Below are positions 45,026 through 53,845 of a stretch of 64,000 bases of DNA, piece by piece. The DNA lies in the NCBI GenBank assembly GCA_051920445.1, contig JBPPLN010000001.1:186001-250000 (forward strand). Direction: 5' to 3'. Numbering within the stretch: position 1 is the stretch's first letter; every line of letters starts with the position of its first letter. The notes under the pieces are model-generated. The model saw only the letters and a program-made list of their open reading frames with translations. It had not been told where the DNA came from and made no database searches. The DNA is from CAG-177 sp003514385. GTDB taxonomy: Bacteria > Bacillota > Clostridia > Oscillospirales > Acutalibacteraceae. Both the position numbers and the translations under genes were made by a program.

Positions 45026-46293
45026 TCACCTTTCTCCTCATCACTGAAAAACTCTTCGCAGATTTCCTCCGCGTTATATCTGCTGCGCCTTGCCGGGGCT
45101 CTGTCGATCCACATGCCGTTTGTGAAATCGGGCACGGGCACGGGCATACTGCCCATTGCTATCGACTGCTCCGAAAGGCAGGTTATAGCCATCCATGTTG
45201 CCGCATCATAGACATCTATCGGAGGCTCGAGGTCATACATCGCGCTCTCGACAAATGCGGAGAAAACAAGATAATCCATGCCGCCGTGACCGTGTTTCTC
45301 ACTCTCGGAAGCATAGGTCTTCCAAAGCGGATGCTCATATTTTTCAAGATAATTTTCAAACGGCTCCCAGCTGTGCATCCAGTCGCCCTCTTCGTGCTTC
45401 GTCACGCCGTCGATATATATTCCTTTTGCGTCCTCGTTATATGCCGCGCGGGTGCCGTGAATCTTATAGTTGCGCGAATAAGGCCGTGGAAGCGTGCAGT
45501 CATGCACGAGCGTTATAGTTTCGCCGTGGGCGCATTTTATCATAGTTGTAACTATATCGCCCTGGTTGAATTTGTAATCCGCGAGGTCATAATCCTCACC
45601 CTGAGTGTTCTTCAGCCAAGTATTGAGTCCGCATGCCTTGCTCGCCATTGAAGTAAGAGTGAGAAAGCGGTTGCCGCGGTTGATATGCAGCGCCTTGGCT
45701 ATGGGGCCGAGCTGATGAGTGGGATAAAGCTCACCGTTGCGGTTCTTGAAGTTATGTATTCTGCCGTGGCGGTTTTCGCGTCCGAGACCTATCTCGTCTC
45801 TGAGGTCATGCTCATAGCCGCCCTGCATATGCACGACCTCGCCGAAAATACCCTCGCGCATCATGCGCAGAAGAGCCATTTCGTTGCGGTCATAGCAGCA
45901 GTTTTCAAGAAGCATACAGAACTTACCGGTCTCTTCGGAAGCTCTGACGAGCTGCCAGCACTCCTCGATAGACGACGCTCCGCCGACTTCCATGGCAACA
46001 TGCTTGCCTGCTCTCATGCAGTCGACCGCTATGCGGGCATGGGTTATCCAAGTAGTTGCGACCATAACAGCCTTGATATCGTCGCGCTTTAGCAGTTCTT
46101 TATAGTCGAGATACATCTCGGGTTCCTCGCCCGTTTTCTCTTTGACTATCTCAACTCCGCGGCGCGCTCTGTCCTCATACTTATCGCAGACGGCGACAAC
46201 CTTTACGCCGTCAATGCTGATAAGCTCGCCGAGGTTGCCCTGACCGCGTCCGCCGAGGCCGATTATTGCAAAATTAGTCTGTTTTACCTCCAT
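45022..46293 (-). CDS. GH109-like Gfo/Idh/MocA-family protein
   Basis: This 423-residue Rossmann-fold protein has the NAD loop GLGGRGQGN (12-20). Its C-terminal half has YPTHQLGP (190-197) and HGHGGMDY (about 330), which are hallmarks I associate with GH109, NAD-dependent alpha-N-acetylgalactosaminidases. The usual form is YPTHGLGP, so one residue differs. There is no signal peptide, so it would act inside the cell. Operon partners are an aminosugar-type kinase and a GH4. A plain Gfo/Idh oxidoreductase remains possible. Confidence 0.82.
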   Translation of the reverse strand: MEVKQTNFAIIGLGGRGQGNLGELISIDGVKVVAVCDKYEDRARRGVEIVKEKTGEEPEMYLDYKELLKRDDIKAVMVATTWITHARIAVDCMRAGKHVAMEVGGASSIEECWQLVRASEETGKFCMLLENCCYDRNEMALLRMMREGIFGEVVHMQGGYEHDLRDEIGLGRENRHGRIHNFKNRNGELYPTHQLGPIAKALHINRGNRFLTLTSMASKACGLNTWLKNTQGEDYDLADYKFNQGDIVTTMIKCAHGETITLVHDCTLPRPYSRNYKIHGTRAAYNEDAKGIYIDGVTKHEEGDWMHSWEPFENYLEKYEHPLWKTYASESEKHGHGGMDYLVFSAFVESAMYDLEPPIDVYDAATWMAITCLSEQSIAMGSMPVPVPDFTNGMWIDRAPARRSRYNAEEICEEFFSDEEKGE

Positions 46294-46351
46294 ATCCGAT
46301 TCCTCCGTGGGGATATCTTTTACAACACATTCGCCTTTTCTGTCGAATGTT

Positions 46352-46380
46352 ATTATAATACTTTATTAATGATACTTCAA
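46352..46380 (-). promoter_or_regulatory. Promoter of the GH109/kinase/GH4 operon
   Basis: TTGAAG (46375-46380) and TATAAT (46352-46357) on the minus strand have a 17-base spacer. Confidence 0.75.
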
Positions 46381-46405
46381 GTGATTGGCAAAAATAAACA
46401 GCTTT

Positions 46406-47209
46406 TCAGAGAATATTATCGAGTATCTCTATCACATTTACCACAGCGCCGTCATTATTCGAGCGTACGACATAGTCGGCGTGTTCGAGCGCCTCCGGCG
46501 AGCCGTTTTCAGGGACGAATCCTGCTTTTGCCGCGACTAGCATTTCAATGTCGTTATATCCGTCGCCCACAGCAAAAGTTCTGTCGTGAGGAACGCCGAG
46601 AGCATCGGCGAGGAAAAGCAGACCCGTACCCTTATCAGAGCCTTTCTTCATGACTTCTATATATCCACCGTTTGTCGGCAAAAATGCGGGATCATCAAAA
46701 TTCTCGCGCATAAATGCCTGCACTTCCTGCGATATTCCCTCCGCGTCAAACATAGCCTTCGCCCAGGGGAACTCCGTCTCGGACGGGTCGTTGACAACTT
46801 CATAAGGTATACCCTGACTTGTAAAATGGCGGTGTGAAGTGTCATCAAGATGTATTGCATAAGTACTGTCAAACGGATACATTTCTATTGAGACATCCGG
46901 AAATTTTTCCATTATAGCTCTGACGAACGGGATTCCGTGTTCGGCATCTATACCGTTTACGAACACAGGCTCGTTTTTTTCATAGTCATACGCCATGGAG
47001 CCGTTTGTCAGCAGAACGGGCGCATTGATATAAGACGGGTCATAGAGATGAAAGCCTTGATATGTCCTGCCGGTGCAGACCGTAAAATATCCGCCCTCGG
47101 CAATAAAATACGCTATTGCCGAACGGACATCGTCGGTTATTATTCCGTCGTCATTCTTGAGCGTGCCGTCAAAATCGCTCGCTATGAGCACTTTTTCAAA
47201 CTTTCCCAA
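46406..47209 (-). CDS. Cof-type HAD-superfamily hydrolase
   Basis: The enzyme dephosphorylates small phosphorylated metabolites such as sugar phosphates. HAD motif I is ASDFDGTLKN (catalytic Asp near residue 11), motif II is VCTGRT, and the C-terminal motifs are DKGTGLLFLAD and FAVGDGYNDIEML. The start is TTG (complement 47207-47209), seven bases after GGAGG. The in-frame ATG at 47272 lies on the -35 box of its promoter. The protein is then 267 residues long. It lies upstream of, and separate from, the GH109 operon. Confidence 0.9.
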   Translation of the reverse strand: MGKFEKVLIASDFDGTLKNDDGIITDDVRSAIAYFIAEGGYFTVCTGRTYQGFHLYDPSYINAPVLLTNGSMAYDYEKNEPVFVNGIDAEHGIPFVRAIMEKFPDVSIEMYPFDSTYAIHLDDTSHRHFTSQGIPYEVVNDPSETEFPWAKAMFDAEGISQEVQAFMRENFDDPAFLPTNGGYIEVMKKGSDKGTGLLFLADALGVPHDRTFAVGDGYNDIEMLVAAKAGFVPENGSPEALEHADYVVRSNNDGAVVNVIEILDNIL

Positions 47210-47243
47210 AGCACTTCCTCCGCACAATAAATTTCGCGCTAAA

Positions 47244-47272
47244 ATGATAACATTTAAGGATATCAAAGTCAA
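47244..47272 (-). promoter_or_regulatory. Promoter of the HAD hydrolase gene
   Basis: TTGACT (47267-47272) and TATCAT (47244-47249) on the minus strand have a 17-base spacer. Confidence 0.7.
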
Positions 47273-47312
47273 TTGAAACGCCTGTCTTTTTGCTTTTCTT
47301 TTTTGCGCGAAG

Positions 47313-47340
47313 TTGAAAAATCTGATAATAGTGATATACT
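47313..47340 (+). promoter_or_regulatory. Promoter of the tldD-tldE operon
   Basis: TTGAAA (47313-47318) and TATACT (47335-47340) have a 16-base spacer, 50 bases before the start codon. Confidence 0.65.
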
Positions 47341-47389
47341 ATATAGTCAGGGACGAAGATAGAAAAATTCTTTGTAAAGGAGAAGTCAT

Positions 47390-48772
47390 ATGATAAAGGA
47401 TATTCTTTCGCCGCACAGGGCACAGCTCAGCGATCACACCGAGCTGCGTGCGCAGAAGAACACCTCGCGCGGAGTGTCGATGCTCGGCGGAAATCTCGTC
47501 GGCAACGCACGCACAGAGAAAAGCGGCATCAACGCCAGAGTATATAAAAACGGAGTTTACGGCTTTGCTTCAAGCGCGGAATACTCGGAAGAGAGCATAA
47601 AAAGCGTACTCAAGGCCGCGAGCGACAACGCCGTGTTTCTGAGTTCGAGAGTCAGCCACGAAGCGAAGATAATAAGACCGATTCCCGCCGGAATAAAAAC
47701 GATGAACGGCGACATAAATGACTGCGAGCAGAAAGTATATATTGAATTTGCAAAAGAGATCGACGAATATATCGCGAAAAAATATCCGAATCTCGTCAGC
47801 CGCTCGATAAGCATCAGGGCAGATTCGATGGAGAAAAGGCTCTGCGTCAACGACGGATTCGATTCATATTCGCTCGTGCCGAGAAGTTTTGTCTATGTTT
47901 TTCTGACCGCCGAGGCCAAGGACGGAACAAATGTTGAGCTTTATAAAGTATTCGGCGGGCGTGGATTCTTCACCGAGGTATTCTCCTCCCCCGATGAACT
48001 TTTCGGAGGCATAGATATACTTTACGAAAATCTTATGAAAAAGGCGGAGGGCATATATGCTGATGCGGGATACAGAGACGTTGTGATGCATCCGAACCTC
48101 GCGGGCATACTCGCGCACGAAGCGGTCGGTCACACGGTTGAAGCTGATTTAGTGCTCGGCGGTTCGGTTGCGGCGCACTGCATGAACAAGCAGGTCGCAA
48201 GTGAGCTTATAACCATGGTCGACTTCGCTCACACACTGCCGGACGGCTCCTCGGCTCCCCTGCCCGTTCTTGTCGACGACGAGGGCACGCCCGCGGAGGA
48301 CGCAATTCTCATAAAGGACGGCATTCTCAGAGGATACATGAACAGCCGCGAGAGCGCGGAGCATTTCGGAGTCAAACCGCAAGGCAACGCGAGAGCTTAC
48401 GCCTTCTCTGACGAGCCGCTTATCAGAATGAGAAACACCGCAATTCTCCCCGGCAAAGACAAGCTCGAAGATATGATAGCTTCGATAGACGACGGATATT
48501 TTCTAACGGAGACCAACAACGGTCAGGCAGACACGACCGGAGAGTTCATGTTCGGCGTCTGCATGGGATATGAGATAAAGCACGGCAAGCTCGGCAGAGC
48601 GATAAGAGACACAACAATATCGGGCATAGCGTTTGATATGCTCAAGACTGTCGATATGCTCTCCGATGACATGGTGTGGACCTGCTCCGGCATGTGCGGC
48701 AAGAAACAGCCGATGCCCGTCGGAATGGGCGGTCCTGCCGTCAAATGCAAAGTAAATATCGGCGGACGCTGA
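47390..48772 (+). CDS. tldD: TldD metalloprotease subunit
   Basis: TldD and TldE form a heterodimeric zinc protease that degrades unfolded short peptides and, in some bacteria, trims modified peptide leaders. The 460-residue protein carries the zinc motif HEAVGHTVEAD with His243, Glu244 and His248. The GC-rich C-terminal barrel includes MNSRESAEHFGV and NGQADTTGEFMFGV. The ATG follows AAAGGAG. The tldE gene begins 17 bases downstream. No modified-peptide precursor or maturase was seen nearby. Confidence 0.93.
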   Translation: MIKDILSPHRAQLSDHTELRAQKNTSRGVSMLGGNLVGNARTEKSGINARVYKNGVYGFASSAEYSEESIKSVLKAASDNAVFLSSRVSHEAKIIRPIPAGIKTMNGDINDCEQKVYIEFAKEIDEYIAKKYPNLVSRSISIRADSMEKRLCVNDGFDSYSLVPRSFVYVFLTAEAKDGTNVELYKVFGGRGFFTEVFSSPDELFGGIDILYENLMKKAEGIYADAGYRDVVMHPNLAGILAHEAVGHTVEADLVLGGSVAAHCMNKQVASELITMVDFAHTLPDGSSAPLPVLVDDEGTPAEDAILIKDGILRGYMNSRESAEHFGVKPQGNARAYAFSDEPLIRMRNTAILPGKDKLEDMIASIDDGYFLTETNNGQADTTGEFMFGVCMGYEIKHGKLGRAIRDTTISGIAFDMLKTVDMLSDDMVWTCSGMCGKKQPMPVGMGGPAVKCKVNIGGR

Positions 48773-48788
48773 GAAAGGAGCGATAAAA

Positions 48789-50087
48789 ATGACTGATATA
48801 TATGAGATAGCGGAATATACGCTCAAAGCGCTCAAAGATTGCGGCGCGGATGCGGCTCAGTGCATCGTCGGCAGAAGCAAAAAGGATGAGCTGAATGTTG
48901 ACGGCGGAAAGTTCAGCCTGATGCGCTCCACATTCAACACAAGCATCTCGATGAAAGCGATAAAGGACGGCAAAAAGGGCGTCACAAGCATAAATCAAGC
49001 GACAAAAGAAGCGATCGACGAAGCTGCGGCTCAGTGCATCGCTGCGGCGGAATCTTCCGTTCCCGACGAAGCCGAGCAAATAGCGCCTTTCACTGCAAAA
49101 ACCGAATACAAAACCGGAGTTTTTGAACCCGACCTTGACAAGCTGTTTGACAGGATAGAGGAATTCATGAGCCAGACTAAAAAAGAATATCCGAAAATCA
49201 TCCTTGAGCAACTTATTTCCGACTATGAGCACAGCGAAAAGCTCTATATGAACACAAACGAAACAAGTCTCAGATATGAGCACGGCGAATACTCGTTCAA
49301 CACGATGTTCTCCGCGCACGAGGGGGAAAAAGCTTCGTCGTTCAACGGATATTTCTGCGCACTTGACAATCTCGACAAGCCGTTTATGGATGCGGGTATG
49401 CAGAGACAGTTACTCGAAGAGAGCGAAAAGCAGCTCGACACAGTCTCGCCGAGCGAAAAATTCGTCGGCAAGGTAATTTATTCTCCCGACTGCTTCAACG
49501 AGCTTTTGCAGACGGCACTCGAAAATTTTGCATCGTCCGGCGTGCTTATTGACGGCACATCTCCCTGGAAAGACGCGCTGAACACGAAAGTCGCAAGCGA
49601 AAAGCTGAATCTCAGAAGCGTTCCGCTTGACGGCAGAACGGTGGTCGGTCAGCGTTTTACCTCCGACGGCTACCCTGCCGAGAACATGGACATTATTGTT
49701 GACGGCGTTCTCAAGACTTTTATTCTTTCGCAGTACGGAGCAAACAAGACCGGTTTCCCACGCGCTCTCAACGGCGGCAATAACCTCGAAGTTCTCCCCG
49801 GCGACAAGACGCTCGAAGAGATGATCGCAGGAATAGACAACGGTCTGATAGTCAACCGATTCTCCGGCGGTCAGCCGTCGTCAAACGGCGATTTTTCCGG
49901 CGTCGCGAAGAACAGTTTTCTTATCGAAAACGGAAAAGTCAGCAGTGCAGTCAGCGAGACGATGATAAGCGGTAACATTATCGACATGCTCAACAACATC
50001 GTCGCGATATCCAAAGAGCAGACCACGGACGGACTTTCGTTCATGCCGTGGGCTGAATTCGACGGAGTCACGGTATCGGGCAAATAA
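48789..50087 (+). CDS. TldE/PmbA-type protease subunit
   Basis: The 432-residue partner of TldD shares the fold but lacks the HExxxH zinc motif. The family signatures are TSEKFVGKVIYSPDC-like sequence around 225, LDGRTVVGQRF, and NGDFSGVAKNSFLIENG near the C terminus. It completes the heterodimer that forms the proteolytic chamber. It is translated from an AGGAG site just after tldD in the same operon. The following 227 bases to the next gene hold no gene; only modest dyads are visible. Confidence 0.92.
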   Translation: MTDIYEIAEYTLKALKDCGADAAQCIVGRSKKDELNVDGGKFSLMRSTFNTSISMKAIKDGKKGVTSINQATKEAIDEAAAQCIAAAESSVPDEAEQIAPFTAKTEYKTGVFEPDLDKLFDRIEEFMSQTKKEYPKIILEQLISDYEHSEKLYMNTNETSLRYEHGEYSFNTMFSAHEGEKASSFNGYFCALDNLDKPFMDAGMQRQLLEESEKQLDTVSPSEKFVGKVIYSPDCFNELLQTALENFASSGVLIDGTSPWKDALNTKVASEKLNLRSVPLDGRTVVGQRFTSDGYPAENMDIIVDGVLKTFILSQYGANKTGFPRALNGGNNLEVLPGDKTLEEMIAGIDNGLIVNRFSGGQPSSNGDFSGVAKNSFLIENGKVSSAVSETMISGNIIDMLNNIVAISKEQTTDGLSFMPWAEFDGVTVSGK

Positions 50088-50302
50088 GAAAAAATTCCCT
50101 GCGACTTTTATGTATTTTAAGCTGCAGGATACACATAATGATACTGGCAGCCGGAGCTGATATTATTTCGGGCGCTTTTAGGTGAAGAAGCTATTGTTTA
50201 TTGTCTTTTCAACAGCGCATTTCAGCATTTGCTGCCTTTGACGGAGCCGTGGCTCTGCGGGTGTGGTTGACAGCCTGCAGACCCGGCTCTTTCGCTTATA
50301 AA

Positions 50303-50329
50303 AAAGAGGAGCTTTTAAAGCCCCTCTTT
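50303..50329 (-). terminator. Terminator of the GT2 gene, overlapping its stop codon
   Basis: AAAGAGG (50303-50309) pairs with CCTCTTT (50323-50329), and the inner GCTTT pairs with AAAGC. The stem contains the stop codon of the minus-strand gene. Confidence 0.75.
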
Positions 50330-51283
50330 CTTATTTTTTATCACATTTGACATCATAACATCATCAACAGTCGCCGAGATGGCATTTTCTTCTGTGTTCC
50401 TGAAGATTATATCTTCTGAACCATTTACTATTTTTGCAATGCTTTTAGAACTATTTTTGACATCCGTTTGATTACCTGGCACCTGTTTTGTCCTAAATTT
50501 GTTTATTGATTCCTGGATTTTTTGATTAACCCGTCTCATAGATTTGAAAAACACGAGCGATATCATAGCAACGGACGCTTTTATATTTGATAAATTTTCG
50601 ATATCACGATAAAGTTTCCAATAGTACTTCATCAACTCACTTTTACGTGTGGATGAAATAGCACCGGCGCGAACGCGGTAGCTCGCGAGAACTTCGTTGA
50701 GTCCGTATGCACGTTTACAGTCGTGCATCATTTTTAGCCAAAGTGCAAAATCATTGCGTTTTTTTATATCCGGAACATAAAACTTCCCAAGCTTTGTTGC
50801 ATCGTAAACCACAGTCAAATTGCCTATTGGGTCACCGCGATAAAGCATCGACGAATAATTCACGCTCTTCGGCGCAGAAACAACAATTCCCATATGTTCG
50901 CTGCGTTCGTTTATTTTTTCATACGCAGTATATGTGAAATCGTATCCTGTTTGCTCCATAAAGCTTATCTGCCGGATCAGCTTGTCCGAAAACCAGATAT
51001 CGTCGCTGTCAAGGAATGCGATATAATTACCCTGCGCCGCATTTATCGCTCTGTTGCGCGCCGCCGCAGGGCCGAGATTGATATCGGCTTCCAGCAAATG
51101 TATTCTGTTGTCATCTGCTGCCATACTGCGCACCATGTTGACCGTACCGTCCGTAGAATTGTCATCGGCAACGATAAGCTCCCAATTTTGGTAGGTCTGA
51201 TTTTGCACGGATCTTATGCTCTCTGCTATGTAATCCACGCAATTATACGCCGGCATTATGATTGAAACCAGCTTCTCCACCAC
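50315..51283 (-). CDS. GT2-family glycosyltransferase
   Basis: The 322-residue enzyme has the GT-A fold, with VSIIMPAYNCVDYIAESI at the N terminus, ADDNSTDGT (about 39-47), the DSD metal-binding motif in FLDSDDIWF (about 91-99), and RAGAISSTRKSELM near 210. It resembles enzymes that build polysaccharides or decorate teichoic acid. No membrane helix is present. The C-terminal 60 residues are basic and low in similarity to the family. It is a single gene with no visible partner. Confidence 0.9.
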   Translation of the reverse strand: MVEKLVSIIMPAYNCVDYIAESIRSVQNQTYQNWELIVADDNSTDGTVNMVRSMAADDNRIHLLEADINLGPAAARNRAINAAQGNYIAFLDSDDIWFSDKLIRQISFMEQTGYDFTYTAYEKINERSEHMGIVVSAPKSVNYSSMLYRGDPIGNLTVVYDATKLGKFYVPDIKKRNDFALWLKMMHDCKRAYGLNEVLASYRVRAGAISSTRKSELMKYYWKLYRDIENLSNIKASVAMISLVFFKSMRRVNQKIQESINKFRTKQVPGNQTDVKNSSKSIAKIVNGSEDIIFRNTEENAISATVDDVMMSNVIKNKKEGL

Positions 51284-51597
51284 TCAAATCTCCCTTTTGC
51301 GGCCTTGCCGCACGCGCCCGATTGACGCGCATCACATTTTGTGTCTACATTTTATCACATTTTGTCACACTGTTCAACCGACAAATTCAGGCAAACTGTG
51401 GATTATTTGCCACGATTTTTCCATCGGCTCATGAAGTGCTTAATATAATAGTACAACAAGCCATTCGCTTTTTCAACGCGCATAATATACAAAAAAACGC
51501 CTCCTTATTTTACATGTAGATAAGTGCCAGCACGATATTGAAAAGCTTATGTCTATAGCGTATAATTGAATAAACCTATGTCAACGGAGGAGAAGAT
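51284..51597. other. Intergenic region between GT2 and the Nuo-like operon
   Basis: Apart from the promoter at 51538-51566 I see no gene and no strong structure, only short A/T runs and small dyads. Confidence 0.5.
51538..51566 (+). promoter_or_regulatory. Promoter of the NuoE/NuoF-like operon
   Basis: TTGAAA (51538-51543) and TATAAT (51561-51566) have a 17-base spacer. The start codon is at 51598 after GGAGGAG. Confidence 0.8.
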
Positions 51598-52092
51598 ATG
51601 AAAAATCCGGCAAAAGCAAGCGATTTAAGTCTCATTGAGCCTGTCATAAACAAATATAAAAACACCGTCGGCTCGCTTATAACCGTCCTGCAGGAGATTC
51701 AGGATATTTACGGTTATCTGCCGGAAGACGCGCTTTGTCATGCGGCAATCGGGCTGGGCATTGCCCCGGCAACCGTTTTCGGCGTTGCAACATTCTATGC
51801 CCAATTTCGTTTCACGCCGGTCGGCAGATATTTTATAATGCTTTGTCAGGGTACGGCGTGCCATGTCAACGGCTCCGAGATGATAGAAAAAGCCGTGTTT
51901 GAAACGCTTGGCATACATAACGGAGAGGCAACGCCCGACGGGCTTTTTACACTGAAAACCGTCGCGTGCCTCGGCTGCTGCTCGCTCTCCCCTGTTATGA
52001 TGATAAATTCCGAGACCTACGGCAGTCTGACTCCGCAGAGAGTCAAAGAGATAATCGCCGAAAAGGCAAAGGAGGCAAGCACCGATGTATAA
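51598..52092 (+). CDS. NuoE-like [2Fe-2S] subunit
   Basis: This 164-residue thioredoxin-fold ferredoxin binds one [2Fe-2S] cluster through Cys83, Cys88, Cys124 and Cys128 (LCQGTACHVNG and VACLGCCSLSP). It is the small partner of NuoF-like diaphorase subunits in complex I, bifurcating hydrogenases and formate dehydrogenases. Its stop overlaps the next gene's start by eight bases. The operon has no hydrogenase or formate dehydrogenase catalytic subunit within the window. Confidence 0.94.
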   Translation: MKNPAKASDLSLIEPVINKYKNTVGSLITVLQEIQDIYGYLPEDALCHAAIGLGIAPATVFGVATFYAQFRFTPVGRYFIMLCQGTACHVNGSEMIEKAVFETLGIHNGEATPDGLFTLKTVACLGCCSLSPVMMINSETYGSLTPQRVKEIIAEKAKEASTDV

Positions 52093-53833
52093 AATTAAAA
52101 TCGGAGAAGGCAGCTGCGGCATCTCGGCAGGAGCCGGAAAGATACATAAGCTGCTCGATGAAAAAAGCAACGGGAATTATACGGTTCGCACGGTCGGATG
52201 CATCGGGATGTGCTTTCTCGAGCCCATTGTCGATATATATGATGGCGATACGCTCATAGCAAGGCTCGTTAAAGTAAGTCCTGATGATGTGGATAAAATC
52301 ATAAGCTTCACAGAAAGCGGCGACATGTCGCAGATAAACTCTCTCGTCATATCCAACGATGACAGAAGCTTTCTCGAAAAGCAGACTAGAATAGCTCTGC
52401 GCGGGTGCGGAATAACCGAGCCGGAGAGCATTGAAGATTATGAAAAGCACGGCGGATACACGGCGCTTTCAAAAGTTCTGAAAACAATGGCTCCCGAACA
52501 GGTAATCGAAGAGATAAAAACTTCAGGACTCGCCGGACGCGGAGGCGCGGGCTTCCCCACATGGTTCAAGTGGAATGCCGCAAGGCAGAGTGCGGGAGAT
52601 GAGAAATATCTGATATGCAACGCCGATGAGGGCGATCCGGGTGCATTTATGGACAGAGCTGTTATTGAAAGCGATCCGCACGCGCTGATAGAAGGTATGC
52701 TAATTGCGGCGTATGCTATAGGCGCAAAAGAGGCAATAGTCTATGTCCGCGCCGAGTATCCTCTGGCCATAAAAAGACTTCGAAACGCAATTGAACAAGC
52801 CGAAGAAAAAGGCTATATAGGTGAAAATATTCTTTCTTCCGACTTCTCATGCAAATTCAGAATCAAGGCGGGCGCGGGAGCATTCGTCTGCGGCGAAGAG
52901 ACAGCTCTTATTGAATCCCTTGAGGGTCAGCGCGGTATGCCGCGCCTCAAGCCGCCGTTCCCCGCGCAGTCGGGATATATGAATAAGCCATCGAACATAA
53001 ATAATGTTGAGACATTCGCAAATGTAACATGGATAATCAACAACGGCGGAGAGGCGTTCGCCGCCATCGGCACCGAGACCAGCAAAGGCACGAAAGTTTT
53101 TGCACTGACAGGCAAGATAAAGCGCGGCGGACTTGTTGAAATACCAATGGGCAAGACGCTCAGAGATGTTGTTTTTGATATCGGCGGCGGAATACGCGGC
53201 GGCAAAGAATTCAAGGGCGTTCAGCTCGGCGGCCCGTCGGGCGGATGTATCCCCGCGCAGCTTGCCGACACGGTTATAGACTACAAGGCTCTTTCGGCAA
53301 CGGGCGCGATAATGGGCTCGGGCGGAATGGTCGTTATGGACGAGAGCACCTGCATGGTGCGCATGGCAAAATTCTTTCTCGATTTCACAACGAACGAGTC
53401 GTGCGGAAAGTGCGTTCCCTGTCGCATCGGCACTATGCGCCTCAGGGAAGCTCTTGAGCGGATATGCCAAGGCAGCGGCAGAGACGGAGATATCAAGCTG
53501 CTCGAAGAGCTGTGTGCTCAGATAAAAGACGGCTCGCTCTGCGGACTCGGTCAGACGGCGCCGAATCCCGTGCTCACCACGCTCAGATATTTTCGCGACG
53601 AATACGAAGCTCACATAAAAGAACACCGCTGTCCCGCCGGAGAATGCCCGGAGCTTATAAGCTATCATATAGACTCTGACAAATGCCGCGGGTGCACGCT
53701 GTGCAGCAAAAAATGCCCGGTAGGCGCGATATCCGGCGAAGTGAAAAAGCCGCATAAAATAGACAGCGGCAAGTGCATAAAATGCGGCAGCTGCAAGGCT
53801 ACGTGCCGCTTTGACGCGATATTTATAAAATAA
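52085..53833 (+). CDS. NuoF/HydB-like NAD(P)H-FMN subunit
   Basis: The 582-residue protein is built as in the beta subunit of electron-bifurcating hydrogenases. A thioredoxin-like N-terminal domain has cysteines at 11, 39 and 43. The FMN/NADH domain has GRGGAGFPTWFKW (about 142-154), NADEGDPGAFMDR and GAGAFVCGEETALIESLEG. A cluster motif ESCGKCVPCRIG near 440 binds [4Fe-4S]. The C-terminal ferredoxin carries CRGCTLCSKKCP and CIKCGSCKATC. In complex I NuoF lacks these extra ends, so a soluble bifurcating-type enzyme is favoured. Gene order is E, F, then the GltD/NuoG-like subunit. Confidence 0.93.
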   Translation: MYKIKIGEGSCGISAGAGKIHKLLDEKSNGNYTVRTVGCIGMCFLEPIVDIYDGDTLIARLVKVSPDDVDKIISFTESGDMSQINSLVISNDDRSFLEKQTRIALRGCGITEPESIEDYEKHGGYTALSKVLKTMAPEQVIEEIKTSGLAGRGGAGFPTWFKWNAARQSAGDEKYLICNADEGDPGAFMDRAVIESDPHALIEGMLIAAYAIGAKEAIVYVRAEYPLAIKRLRNAIEQAEEKGYIGENILSSDFSCKFRIKAGAGAFVCGEETALIESLEGQRGMPRLKPPFPAQSGYMNKPSNINNVETFANVTWIINNGGEAFAAIGTETSKGTKVFALTGKIKRGGLVEIPMGKTLRDVVFDIGGGIRGGKEFKGVQLGGPSGGCIPAQLADTVIDYKALSATGAIMGSGGMVVMDESTCMVRMAKFFLDFTTNESCGKCVPCRIGTMRLREALERICQGSGRDGDIKLLEELCAQIKDGSLCGLGQTAPNPVLTTLRYFRDEYEAHIKEHRCPAGECPELISYHIDSDKCRGCTLCSKKCPVGAISGEVKKPHKIDSGKCIKCGSCKATCRFDAIFIK

Positions 53834-53845
53834 GGAGGTGTGACG

